DNA of 64,000 nucleotides from Stenogyne calaminthoides (taxonomy: Eukaryota > Streptophyta > Magnoliopsida > Lamiales > Lamiaceae): positions 30,550,804 through 30,614,803 of the forward strand of contig JBBCBC010000001.1 of the NCBI GenBank assembly GCA_037126765.1. Reading direction: 5' to 3'. Under the pieces are notes generated by a model, which saw only the letters and a program-made list of their open reading frames with translations, made no database searches and had not been told where the DNA came from. The translations under genes were made by a program, and so were the position numbers. This document shows, one piece after another, positions 32,053 through 42,705 of this stretch; position 1 is the stretch's first letter, and each line of letters begins with the position of its first letter.

Positions 32053-32904
32053 ACAAGCTTTCACGTAATAGTACCCCACATCCTTCTCCCACTTCGCAAG
32101 GGAAATCAAAAAATTTAATTCCTTGGCCGATGGAAAAGCTCGGGGCTGAACGTGAACAAACAAGGAGAGCATCCCCATAATGGTGCTCCACCCATTAGGT
32201 GTGATTTGTGTTGGGGCCAATCCCCAAAAATTCAGGAGCGAGCTGATGATAGGGTGGAGTGGGAAGTAAACCCCAGCCACCATGGTGTCATAGTTCATCG
32301 TGATGTAACCTTCCAGAGGCTGATCGGTATAGTCTCTCTTATGCTCAGGGACCCTGAAATGTACATCGCTAGGGACCTGGAAGCGATCTAGCCAAACAAA
32401 CAAATTTCCCTCCGAAACCACACTTATAACATCTTTGGCCTTGAAGATGCTCTCCGATCTAACTCGAGTTGGTTTAGCATTGTTCTCGGGAGGATGTAGG
32501 ACGAGATACTCACGGAGCCTCAGGGATCGGTCGACTTCATCGAACTCGTCATCATTGCTCGGGACCTCGGGGATTACCTCATCCGATAAAAAGTCGAACT
32601 CAAAAAAATCTAGGGATCCGGAGGTACATGGTACCTCCTCACCCCCCGCCTCCTCAATAATTTGAACTTCAGGCTCAGCGGGAACTTGAGAAGGAGGCAC
32701 ATCCACCGGTTGGCACAAGTGGTGCTTTCGCGAAGTGACAAAACCCCCTACCCGTACGGGCACCGATCTCATGGTTTTCAAAGAAACCTCTACCACATTA
32801 TCTTCCTCCCGGTTGTGCCCCTTCCCCCGTCGCCAAGGACTCGCAATCAATGGAGCTACACTCTCCGCCACACTGGTCATCGCGTTACTACTCTCGGACA
32901 CCAT
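32053..32904 (-). pseudogene. Antisense ORF of E8, putative gypsy-type transposon protein, C-terminus cut by E7
   Basis: The frame from ATG at 32904 gives about 284 residues before the E7 LTR interrupts it (LISLAKWEKDVGYYYVKA at the junction). The first in-frame non-ATG extension to 32943 is unlikely. The N-terminal half is Ser/Glu-rich and low complexity. The C-terminal part carries a conserved block (AGVYFPLHPIISSLLNFWGL, TQITPNGW) typical of the putative gypsy-type transposon / Transposase_28 family. No catalytic motif is known. A TATA box at 33092-33099 on the same strand suggests its own transcript. The frame is open up to the insertion, so it was intact before E7 arrived. Confidence 0.75.
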
Positions 32905-33301
32905 TTTATAGAGGGTTACAAGAAAAATAGAAGGGAAACTCAACTATACCTTGGGAACACGAGTGCACTACTAGATCTGGAATAGAGAACGATCGTCAGA
33001 AGTTGGAGAATTTTTGCCAGAAAATGCAGAGCGTGCCCTTGCCAAAAAATTCAAAAGTAACAGAAAAGGGAAGATAAACGCTAGGAAGAAGTATTTATAG
33101 GCCGGGTTTACGGCGCGTGAGGTCAGCTCATGACCTGTCGCATCGGGCATGTGAGCCTCACGCGCCATCATTGCCTAGAGTCCGTAGGCTCGACAGTCGA
33201 GGCAAGCTATCGTCACAAGCAGCAAGTTCCAAGGCAAGTGTCATGCATACTGATGAAGCTATCGCACTTCGCTTGATTCGCCAAAATCAGAGGAAAGTAG
33301 C
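32905..33301 (-). promoter_or_regulatory. Probable promoter and 5'UTR of the antisense ORF
   Basis: The minus strand has GCCTATAAATAC (TATA at 33092-33099) about 190 bp before the ATG at 32904. The stretch is otherwise non-coding and ends at the solo-LTR target duplication GTAGC (33297-33301). Promoter function is inferred from the motif and position. Confidence 0.5.
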
Positions 33302-35037
33302 TGTGAGGTCCCGATTAAAACCGATTTTACGCGTGCGAAAGCGAAACATGTCACGTGATGCATATAAAAACAGGGGTGAGGGAATGGTCAATACTAATTT
33401 TTTGCTTTTAAGAACGATGTGTGCTGTTTTGCTTATAATCGAATGCATATGACAAGTATAAACATAAAGCAGTAAAGAACACACAAGATTTTATAGTGGT
33501 TCAGACGAAACCCGTCTTACGTCCACTCTTCCCTTAATACAGGGGAACCTTAACCGAACTTAACCTGCGGGACTTATATCCCTCACGGGATGGCCAAGAT
33601 GTTTACCGAGTTCGCACTCAAGCGGGACTTATCACCCTCACGGGATTGCCGATAGATGTTTACCGAGTTCACACTCAAGCGGGACTTATCACCCTCACGG
33701 GATTGCCGATAGATGTTTACCGAGTTCACACTCACCTACAAACTTATCCTATCAAACTGATTTGGGTAAGGTTTGTTTGGTTTTCAACTAGTTTGAGATT
33801 TTCCCTTACATTTGTTTAGCCTCAATGCTAAGGATGGGAAAATCTCTCTAAGCTTAGGATATAGCATTTGTGCTTAGATCAAGGTAGAACACTCTTGAAT
33901 ATATGCGTGTATCTCTCGCTCTGTGTTCTATGGTGGAGATGCTCGATGATTTGGCTCTGTAGTTATGTTGAATACCTTAGTCGTGCTACGACCATGCCAT
34001 ATTTCAGGACTCGCATCATCTGGCACACGACCTTGGCTGGGAAGTACTGGAACCCATATCTTCTTAGCTCTGTAGCATCGATGGTGTTTTTCACACACTT
34101 TTCTCACGCATCCACGCTTGATAATGAAGGAAGAACTTGTATTTATAGTGTGTATTTGGATGTTACCGTTGGAGAGAATCACATTCAAATCCATACTACT
34201 CTGTAGCTTTTTGTAGCTTTTTCAGGCTTGTCGTCTTCCTCTCATTGGTCCAAGTCAGTTGAATCTAACGGCTATATTCTTCAGTTTCTTCTGAGTCTCT
34301 AACGGTTATATTCCTCAGGATCTTCTGAGTCTCAGGATCTTCAGTTCTATTTGAGCCTTGAGTTATCGAGCTATCGAGCCTTGAGTTATCATTTGTCCGA
34401 ACCTTCCGGGTTATCCGAGCCTTGAGTTATCGAGCCTTGAGTTATCCCGAGCCTTGAGTTCATCATTAACTTCTTGAGTCTCGGGTTCTTGATTCAAAGA
34501 GACTTCTCTTGGCGGACCTTATGTCGTCGATCTTCTTGATTCGATTCTCTGAATTGAACATCCCGACCACCAGGTCACATTGACTCGAGCTATCGATTTC
34601 TTCTTGCGTCGATCGGTCGATCTCGACAGATCGGATCAACATATCTTCGAGGATCATCTCGGGATAGCATCGGTCATCTGCATCAAGTTAGCATATCGAG
34701 TTATCATATCGATCTCGATCCACGTCGATCTCGTCGGTCTCATCCGCTTTCATCTTCTCGATCGTAACCTTCTCTTACGATTTGGTTGGCTTTAGCTTTT
34801 CTTCACATCCGATTTGCCTGAAGACATCGGCTAACCGGAACTCATCTAACTCATCTGATCTCGATCATTCTCGTCTGCAGCCTCGTCTGATCTCGATCTT
34901 CTTCTTCTGATTTCGTGAGTTCCCCCTCAAGTTATTCTTTCGTTCCCGCTTAACTTGTTATCTGTAAAATAGCTTGAATAACACAAGTTAATAATGTTTT
35001 GGCATAAACATCAAAACTAAAATATCCCAACAGTAGC
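33297..35037 (-). mobile_element. Sirevirus-type solo LTR with perfect target duplication
   Basis: LTR 33302-35032 (1731 bp), minus-strand start TGTTGGGATATTTTAG, end GGGACCTCACA, flanked by identical GTAGC at 33297-33301 and 35033-35037. Start, end and the AGTGGACGTAAGAC-like region near 33520 match the B-family LTR, so it is a related but distinct family. A minus-strand TATA box is at 34140-34147. From about 34330 to 34920 the sequence is packed with CGAT and TCGA words. Confidence 0.92.
33567..33736. repeat. 57-bp triplication in the solo LTR
   Basis: Three copies of GCGGGACTTATCACCCTCAC plus GGGATTGCCGATAGATGTTTACC, starting at 33567, 33622 and 33679 (spacing 55 and 57). Confidence 0.85.
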
Positions 35038-35079
35038 TCGTACTTCTCGATGAGCTAAGAAATGCGACCTAGGGGCTAT
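35038..35079 (+). other. E8 sequence right of the solo LTR, with polypurine tract
   Basis: Short stretch resuming E8 after the solo LTR. CTAGGGGCTAT (35069-35079) directly precedes the LTR start TGTTGTGTG and is the PPT, analogous to CTTGGGGGCAAT in E7. Confidence 0.7.
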
Positions 35080-35734
35080 TGTTGTGTGCATAATCAGTGA
35101 GGTGAACCCCCTTTTGCATATTAGAACTTCTAACGATAGGGGCCGCACCTTGGATAAATCCCGAAAGAGTCATAGCTCACCACCGCGCAAGCTGCTCGAC
35201 GAGGTATTAATACACATACCAGTTCATGAACCTCGCCCCGACCTGCCCACTAACATTAAATGTGAAGTGACAAGTGTCAGAGACCGGGCAAAGGATAGCT
35301 TTGATTGACTACTCAGGGTACTTAAACGGCTAAATCCCCTATAAATCTGGGAATTACCCCGATCGACGTACAAATAAGGTCTGTGAGGTCGCCAAACCTT
35401 GGACGACCTCCCTCGAGTTCCAGAAAGAGATCACATCAACTCTTTAACATTTAATGTTTTACAGGTAACTTTCGGCCCTTTGTACTTGTAAACCGGGAGA
35501 GTGAGCTCCACTCTCCCCCACCCTATAAATAGAGCTCATTTATGACCCAAAGGACTAGAGAATTCATACCATATCAAACCTCTTGCAAATTTAACTCTTG
35601 CATTTATGAAGAACATTTATTCTAAATCCAATCATATTCAATGAATGCAACATACACCTCTTAATTACTTATTTGTGTTCCTAAAAATTTAAGCCACAAT
35701 CACACTCTCTAATCCGATATTTTAGTATACAACA
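35080..35734 (+). repeat. 3' LTR of E8
   Basis: 655 bp, TGTTGTGTGCAT to GTATACAACA. TATA box TATAAATA at 35524-35531 (CACCCTATAAATAGAG). The right flank AAGGA lies in the pol end of E9. Confidence 0.8.
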
Positions 35735-36498
35735 AAGGATATTATGGCTCATCTGTGCACTTTCCTGAAGAATGAGTCATCCGTGATTCGAGGACGAATC
35801 TCACCAAAGAAGGAAAAGATGATGCAGAAGGAGTCATCGCCTTATCATACTTTCATATATATTATAGTTTTCTTTATTTATTATCTTCCTATTTAATATT
35901 TAGCATCTAGAATATTCCTAGGATATGCTTTCTTGGTCGTTAAGTTGGGCATTTAATATGATTGCCCTAGTTTTCCCTATAAAAATGGGAGTTTTCCTGT
36001 TTATCGAGACGTAGTCTCAACTCCCTTGCAGGCATTACGCCCTGCATTAAATCACAAATTTGCGAGATTCTCTCAATCAGCAACGGTCACTTTGCCTTTG
36101 ATTGGATTTAATCGTCCTTTGACTTTCATATACCCTATGTTAGTCTTCTTCTTTTCTCTTTACCGCGGTGAGCAAGTCTTCTGATGCTTAAACTCAGTTT
36201 CTTGCTTCCATTGTAGTTACCAGATGACTTTCAAGGTCATCTGGCCTTCAGTGCAAGGTCAACTGGCCTTCGACCTTAGCTTCCCTTTTTCTTCTGTCTT
36301 CAACTAGTATAACAAGTATCCTGGTAAGTCTTCTGGTAGGTCTTCTTGTAAGTCTTCATCTTCAAAACATAGTTCCCTTTTAACCAAAAACCTATACTAG
36401 ACCTATATTATTCCATCAACTGACTAACTGGTTCAGCTGACCCTATTACAAGCAGAATTTTATCATCTTCAAAACAAACCAGAATATTTGTCCCAACA
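35735..36498 (+). mobile_element. Chromovirus-like gypsy remnant E9 (pol end and 3' LTR)
   Basis: The frame at 35794-35835 reads DSRTNLTKEGKDDAE, the form seen at the end of pol in plant chromoviruses just before the LTR, after an upstream TGA. PPT-like AAAGAAGGAAAAGA precedes LTR 35820-36498 (679 bp, TGATGCAGAAGG to TTGTCCCAACA). TATA box TATAAAAA at 35979-35986 (CCCTATAAAAATGGG). E8 is inserted at its left side. The LTR ends are chosen from TG...CA and context, with no second copy to compare. Confidence 0.6.
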
Positions 36499-37235
36499 CT
36501 CACAATCTTAGGATCTTAAAAGACGTAGTAATCCTAAGCTTATCAAGTACGGGTTAAATGATATTGTGTGATTGCTCTTATAAACGAACAAAAGTAGAAG
36601 TAAGCTCTATAATCGAACTTTTGTTGATCACCACATGATGAAAAGGTATGATAAAACTTCTGAGCCCTTCAAGGGGACAAATCAAACAAGACTCTCCTTG
36701 CACATGATTCTATGTATTAAATCTTAGCAATTGTCATGTAACTAATAATATTGCCTAAAATACAAAGTATAGAATTGCTCTCTGATTCTAAACCCAATAT
36801 AGATCAAAGCAATAAATATTAATTACACACAATCATATTTATGGGATAGAGATTAAGAAATCAACAACCACTAAGGTCTAAATTTTCATCCCTTAAGTCA
36901 GTACGGAAAAGTTTATCCTCTCTTTAGGTCCGCTTAAGCGCATCAAAATGCACTAGTGTAATCTCTTGGTCAGGACAAGTCAATTTGAGTCTTACACATC
37001 AACCTTTTACCAATGGAGTGTATTGATCGTTGTTGAATGACTTAGTTAATTGAACTTGCTTAGTTGTTAATTTAGACTTAATCAAGATAAAAAATGGTTT
37101 GCACTACAATTATGCGCCAACATATAGCTTTGATGCTATACTATAACCTCTAGTCCTAAGGATTCGATAATTAAAACTGGGCACACAACCACCTTCCTTC
37201 ACTTGGGAAGTATGTAATGTAAAACACATGTCAAG
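36499..37235. other. Non-coding stretch, no gene seen
   Basis: About 740 bp, moderately AT-rich, with no open frame of note, no LTR ends and no RNA gene. It may be the older flank of E9 or another decayed element. Confidence 0.4.
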
Positions 37236-37407
37236 TTTTTGTGTCATTGTCGAGGACTAGTTGGTTAATAGTATAACTTGCGGTTCGTAAGTTTTTGGCA
37301 CCGTTGCTGGGGACTAGTTGGTCAATAGTATAACTTGTGGGTAGTATATTTTTGGCACCATTATCGAGGATTAGTTGGTCAATAGTATAACTTGTGGTTC
37401 GTTGAAC
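37236..37407 (+). repeat. 57-bp triplication with a PBS-like motif
   Basis: Three copies with exact 57-bp spacing (GGACTAG at 37254, 37311 and, as GGATTAG, 37368). Each begins TTTTTGGCACCGTTGCTGGG or a decayed form, close to the TTTTTGGCGCCGTTGCCGGGG primer-binding-site region of plant gypsy elements of the Athila type. Probably a tandemly duplicated leader remnant. Confidence 0.65.
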
Positions 37408-39149
37408 GTAGTGTTAGGGTTATACTGGCAAGTATGCTTTGAATAATACTTATGTATATAAACTGATTCTTGCACTTATTTATGGGAATAATCTTTTTAT
37501 CACTGTTGTTTTAAATATAATTAATGTTACATATTTATTGCATAATTGTTCAGTACTTTACATCTATAACTATATAATACACCTACATATTTCCATATTT
37601 ATTTTCCCGCTCTTTTTCCTGAGCCGTTAGATCTTCACTAATCGATCTCAATCGTACATTTGTTACACAACTTATTCATAGTAGCTTAGACTAATAAGTT
37701 AATGAAATTAATATTCTCTTAAATACTAGCTTATTCTGAGGTAAATGTTTGGTTCTCCCACCTATTTAAAGAGAAGTGTTACACTCCATTTTTTCAAACC
37801 TCATTAGTAGTATTTTCATTTTCATTATATTTTTTGTGTATTAAGAATTAGATAGTTATACTCTTTTTTAGAACAATTCTCAGTGAATTAGATGAAATGT
37901 TAGGAATTTTATCAGTTTTATATGATAATAATAAGATTGTAACCTAACATGTACCAATTTTCAAGTCAATTGTTTATGAGATACTAATGACATTGTGTTT
38001 TAGAAATCTCCTCGACGAAATGAAGAATCTACAATTCATTGAAGATATGGACAACCGATACATTTTTTTGGTGATTATCTTTGTAGTGTTTTGAATTTCT
38101 TGATTTTCTGTTTTTATAGGTGTTAAGCTTTGCATTCGCTATATAGCTTTTCTAGTAGCATCGACATTTAGTCTTGCATTCACTGGAGTTCTATTTGATA
38201 TCTAATCTCTATGTTTAGTGTAATCTTAAATTATGCATTGTATTCAGTCTATTTTCTTTATGGGTCATATTTGGAGTATGTAACTTTTTTTTTATATATA
38301 AGATTATTATTTTTTTAAATGTTTTATATATAAGATGTTGATCAATGTGTTTAAATGTGAATCTTAATTTTTATTTTGTAGAGTTTGAATAGTTTATTAT
38401 ATTTTTAAGATGTAATTAAAATATTCGATTAAAGATTTATGTAATTTAACATATGTCATTTATTATTTCATAATTTGTTTAAATACTCGGTAAATTACTA
38501 ATCCTTAATGTATAGTTTTGGTAATTTATTTATACTATTAATACATCTATTAATAATATCTATTAAAATATTAGCTAGATTTAGTTAAAGTATAATTAAA
38601 TTAAACTATTAGATATTCATTTTATAAAAAAAATAGTTGTTGAAATGACTTATAAGATTTTTAAATTACATTTTAATTATATTATATTTATTTTAAAATC
38701 AACACATATCAATCTTATGATAGTTTGATATGTTTTCGACATTGATCTATGAATTTTTTTTTCAATATTTTGATGATATTGATTATGATGCAATATATTT
38801 TATGTAACTTTATTATATATAAATTTTATTTAAATTATTCTAAACATAAAATTAACTATTCTTTAAGATATTCATACATAAAAATTCATCAATAATAGTT
38901 ATCTGATCTAATTTAAAATGTTAAAGATTATTGTAATTCCATCGATCAATTGAGTATAACTAAATCTATTTTCTGTTATTATAATTAGTTCACTATTTTT
39001 TATATTATATTTTATTTTTAAGTATAAAATTTTAGTATATTGTATCTTTTGTATGCGCATTTAATGTTTAATTAAAGTTCAATTTACAATGAATTTCACT
39101 AATACCTCAAATCATTAATTGTTTGTTATGTTTAAATGAATATTTTTTT
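37408..39149. other. AT-rich intergenic DNA, no gene seen
   Basis: About 1.7 kb, very AT-rich. A promoter-like ACCTATTTAAAGAG at 37760 and a short exon-like patch at 38003-38070 (CTCCTCGACGAAATGAAGAA) bounded by AG and GT were noted, but no protein family is recognisable. Confidence 0.4.
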
Positions 39150-39820
39150 ATGAGAAGTTATAATTATTTTTAAATACTAATCACTACATAATCAACATCC
39201 ATTGATTTAGCTCAAGTATTAAAGCTTATTTATTATTTTTTTCATAAAATTATCTTATAAATTAATCATTGCCTATAATCACGCCAAACTATTAATTGAC
39301 AATTATTGATAATTTACTACACATAATAACACAAATTAATATGAATTGTTACATATTTTTTATTTAATCACATACTCATACATATTTTTTTGAAAACATC
39401 AGGTTCCAGTTCCTACAAACTGTCTACTTTCCTGGTAAATCGTAAACGAATATTTTTATTTTAAATACTTTATTGATTTATTAATTATGTTAGGCTATAA
39501 TTTTTTAAAATATTAATCACTACATAATTAACATCCATGATTTAGTTCAAGTATTAAATCTTATGTAATAACTTTTCCATGAAATTATCTTATAATTTAA
39601 TCATTTTCTATAATCATGTCTAACTATTAATGGACAATTAATGATAATTTAATACACATAATAACAAAAATTAGTATAAATTGTTACATATTGTTTATTT
39701 TATGACATATTCATATAATTTTGTGAAAACATCAAGTTTCACTTTCTACAAATCGTCTACTTTCCTGGAAAGTCGTAAACGAATCTTTTTGTTATAAATT
39801 ATTTGGTAGAGTTTACCTAA
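39150..39820. repeat. Tandem duplication, unit about 336 bp
   Basis: Copy 1 about 39150-39485 and copy 2 about 39486-39820. Anchors are TCACTACATAATCAACATCC (39181) and its near copy at 39517, then ACAAACTGTCTACTTTCCTGG and ACAAATCGTCTACTTTCC at matching offsets. The copies are diverged by many substitutions and small indels, so the duplication is old. No coding capacity. Confidence 0.85.
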
Positions 39821-40208
39821 GTTTCTTATGAATTATAAATTTTATTTCTTATTATTTTTATTACGCAACATTTCTCTAATAAAAATAATACATAATATTT
39901 AAATGTCAAATTATATTTATTCTATAAGCTTATTTAGTGATAATTACTTATTTGGCTAAATTTTTATCACTTTCTAAATGTGGTGTAAGTGTTAGCTATC
40001 TATAAATATATAGATTTTAGGTTTTGTTTTTACAATTCTCTTCATTTACTGGTGATTACTTTGTACAAAATTTATTTGGTTTTTGAAGAAAATAATCGTA
40101 AGTTATGACTTTATTTTATTAGAATATAATTATTTAATTTGATTTCAATTGGCTTCATTATCTTAGAATCTAATTCTTCAAGTTGTTTTTAATTGTGCAG
40201 TTTGTTGA

Positions 40209-40370
40209 ACTCGCTCGAACATATCATCTGTGTTATCATTGATTAAGTATGTTAATGCTTCAAAAACTACGTGGTTTTTAAAATTACGTTATGTTCGTAT
40301 TTATCATGCTCCTACTTATGGTGCTAATAATCCTTTAATAAATCTGGAATGTGTATTCCATGATTCTGAG
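40209..40370 (+). pseudogene. Possible exon of an RPA/DUF223-like DNA-binding protein
   Basis: After a good splice acceptor (TTTAATTGTGCAG ending 40200), a frame reads IKYVNASKTTWFLKLRYVRI, then NLECVFHDSE, followed by a GT donor at 40371. The pattern W.lkvR.vR.y...(20)...lecvfhD.eG is that of the N-terminal OB fold of plant replication-protein-A-like and DUF223 proteins, also carried by Helitrons. There is no start codon in frame, and a TGA lies just after the acceptor. The next exon is not visible because A2 is inserted 126 bp downstream. A fragment at best. Confidence 0.35.
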
Positions 40371-40496
40371 GTTTTCTTTATAAACAATCTTTCTATTTTT
40401 TTTCAATATATATACGTAATATATATACACACTATATTTTTTATCTTTTAATATATTTATTATTTATTTATTTTTCATGTTCAAGGTGGTAGGGTT

Positions 40497-40992
40497 TGTT
40501 GGTCCCGGTGTAAACGAGTCTTACACGTGTATGGGGGGGGAATACACGTGTTAAGTGATTTTTTTTTAAAATTTTTTTCTTTACTGAGGTCAGATGGGTA
40601 AGGTTATCCTGATATTTTTGCCCTGAGAAGCACAAATTAACCTGAGTCAAAGTCTACTGAGACAATGATCCTGAGCAGCTTTCAGAAGCTTCAGATTAGC
40701 CCAACTGATCCTGAATTTATCAGAAATCCTGAGGAGCTTGGATCAGATAATTATCTTACTAAACACTCAGTAGAGTTAGTTCAGTTTGGTAACTATCTGT
40801 TCTAGCTACTCGAGTGTGCGGAATGGTTGGCCCTGAGTTTATACTCGTTTTAGATTTGCTGAAAATCTTCTATGTCTAATGAAACAGTGATTAAGGCTGT
40901 GACCAATTTGATGCAAGTTCAGTGGATTGATTCCAACTGAATATTAGTAAAATCAGCTTTCAGTGAAAAACATGCAGCAGATATAATTCAGT
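40497..40992 (-). repeat. 3' LTR of A2, outer part
   Basis: Begins TGTTGGTCCCGGTG at the A2 edge and runs to the B2 insertion. It aligns with 6982-7478 of the A1 LTR. Confidence 0.93.
40988..40992. repeat. Left target duplication of B2
   Basis: TCAGT, against GCAGT at 52584-52588; the uninterrupted A1 LTR reads GCAGT. One base has changed on the left. Confidence 0.8.
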
Positions 40993-42568
40993 TGTTGGGA
41001 AATTTAGAGTTTTGATGAAAGTTCTAAAACACATGTAATAGGACCAGTCAGACCTGTTAGCTGACTGATGGTTTTAATACCAGTTATAAGATGACCAGTT
41101 GATACTTATTGTATAGAACAACTGATGTATAAGGTAGGTCACATATTGAGGGGGAACTCAATATGTATAGGTCAGATCAGAAGAATAAAAGATCAGCTGA
41201 AGTCCGACAGGCCAGAAGGCAAGGGAAGGACAGAAGATCAGACGATCTTATAAAGTCAGATAATCAGGTGAAGTTATGAAGCTCAAATTCAGAAGACCTG
41301 AAGATCAGATGACTACCAAAAGATCAGACCAAGAGACCTACATCAGCCAAGTCTGCTAGTTGAGCTAAGACAACTGGCACCAGAAGACTCTATCAGGTAG
41401 ACTGATCAGTTGTAACTGATCAGGTCAGCTGACACCTGGTGGTAACTGATATTTCACCAAGTCATACGTTGTTGATCTGAACAAGAAGAATGTCAACTTT
41501 AGTTGGTGAACAAACTCTGATATGCTGTACTTGTTAACCAATAAGAACAAGACACGTATGACCTGAGCTGACAATGCGGATTTCGGCGCTGCATAGTCAA
41601 ACGGCTAGAAAAAGGACATACACGCTCTTGGCCATGCCGTACCTGGAAGCACGTCACATCAAATCCCGCAAACCTACTAAATATAGCCAGAAATTCAAAT
41701 TGCTCTCCAACGGCTCTTTGATTTCGAAGTCTATAAATATGGGATTACTCTTCAAAGTGAAAACACAGAAATTATCAAGAAGCTCATACTACAACAAAAT
41801 TTCCGCACGAAGAACACAACCTTGAAGATTATTTTCTAAGTGTTCATCCCATAGTTCTTAGCACATAAATCTTATCCTCTAGCCTGTTAGGCTACTTAAA
41901 TACTAGGAAAGATTTCAAAGTTGGAACAAACAACAAATCTTACCCAAAACCCAAAGGTAGGTTAAGTTTGTTTAGCAAGATTTTAGACTAGGGTTTCTAG
42001 TTCTGATTTCTGGGATCGGTTAAGTGAGAGCTCTATAAATATCTTTTGGTGTAATGTGTTGGACTAACACAATAATCTAAGTCCAGTTGGTTAAGTTGGT
42101 TAAGTTGGTTACCCTTGTGATAGGGAAGAGTGGACGTAGGACTGGTTGTCCGAACCACTATAAATCTTGTGTGCATTTACCTGTTTGATTAACTGCTTTA
42201 CACTATTGCACACAACTTGAGTAAATCTGCATACATATTCTGAGTTAGGATCAGCTAGCACCAAGCTACTGATCTGATCAGTTTGACTCCATAGTCATCT
42301 GATTGAAAACAACTTCAAAATCTGATTTGATTTAAACTGGTTTTTCACACGGGTATATACTAGCTTCCGCACAATCAGTTAAACTGATAGACACCAAACT
42401 GATATGCCCTCAGGCGATCAGTAAGTTGGATATCATTCCAAACTGATTCACTTGCACTCTGATCAGGCAAACTGCAATCACACCTGATCTGCACGAAAAA
42501 GTTTTCAGAAGTCTATTCACCCCTCCCCCCTAGACTTCTGCCCTCACGAAACCCGTTCGGGACCTACA
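40993..42568 (+). repeat. 5' LTR of B2
   Basis: 1576 bp, TGTTGGGAAATTTAG to GGGACCTACA. TATA box at 41732-41739. Very similar to the 3' LTR at 51018-52583 and recognisably related to the B1 LTR. Confidence 0.95.
41732..41739 (+). promoter_or_regulatory. TATA box of B2 5' LTR
   Basis: TATAAATA in GTCTATAAATATGGG, conserved in the 3' LTR and in B1. Probable promoter of the genomic RNA. Confidence 0.75.
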
Positions 42569-42570
42569 AG

Positions 42571-42582
42571 TGGTATCAGAGC
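42571..42582 (+). other. Primer-binding site of B2
   Basis: TGGTATCAGAGC, two bases after the LTR; complementary to initiator-methionine tRNA. Confidence 0.95.
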
Positions 42583-42705
42583 AGTGGTTCTCTAGACCAC
42601 TGGCTTTGAATATCATTGTGTTCTTGAGGAAGAACCTTTGTGGTCACTTGAACTAATCTTGAAAAACCTTTTCAAATCTCATCTGTTTTCAAACACACGA
42701 TCAGC

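Larger units (their letters stand above)
32053..35734 (+). mobile_element. Tat-like Ty3/gypsy element E8 (3' end)
   Basis: Orientation comes from the PPT (35069-35079) and 3' LTR (35080-35734), both plus. Upstream lies an ORF on the opposite strand (32053-32904) with the putative gypsy-type transposon domain; extra antisense ORFs between pol and 3' LTR are a known trait of the Tat group. E7 is inserted in that ORF and a Sirevirus-type solo LTR at 33302. Pol and 5' LTR should lie left of the window. Confidence 0.65.
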
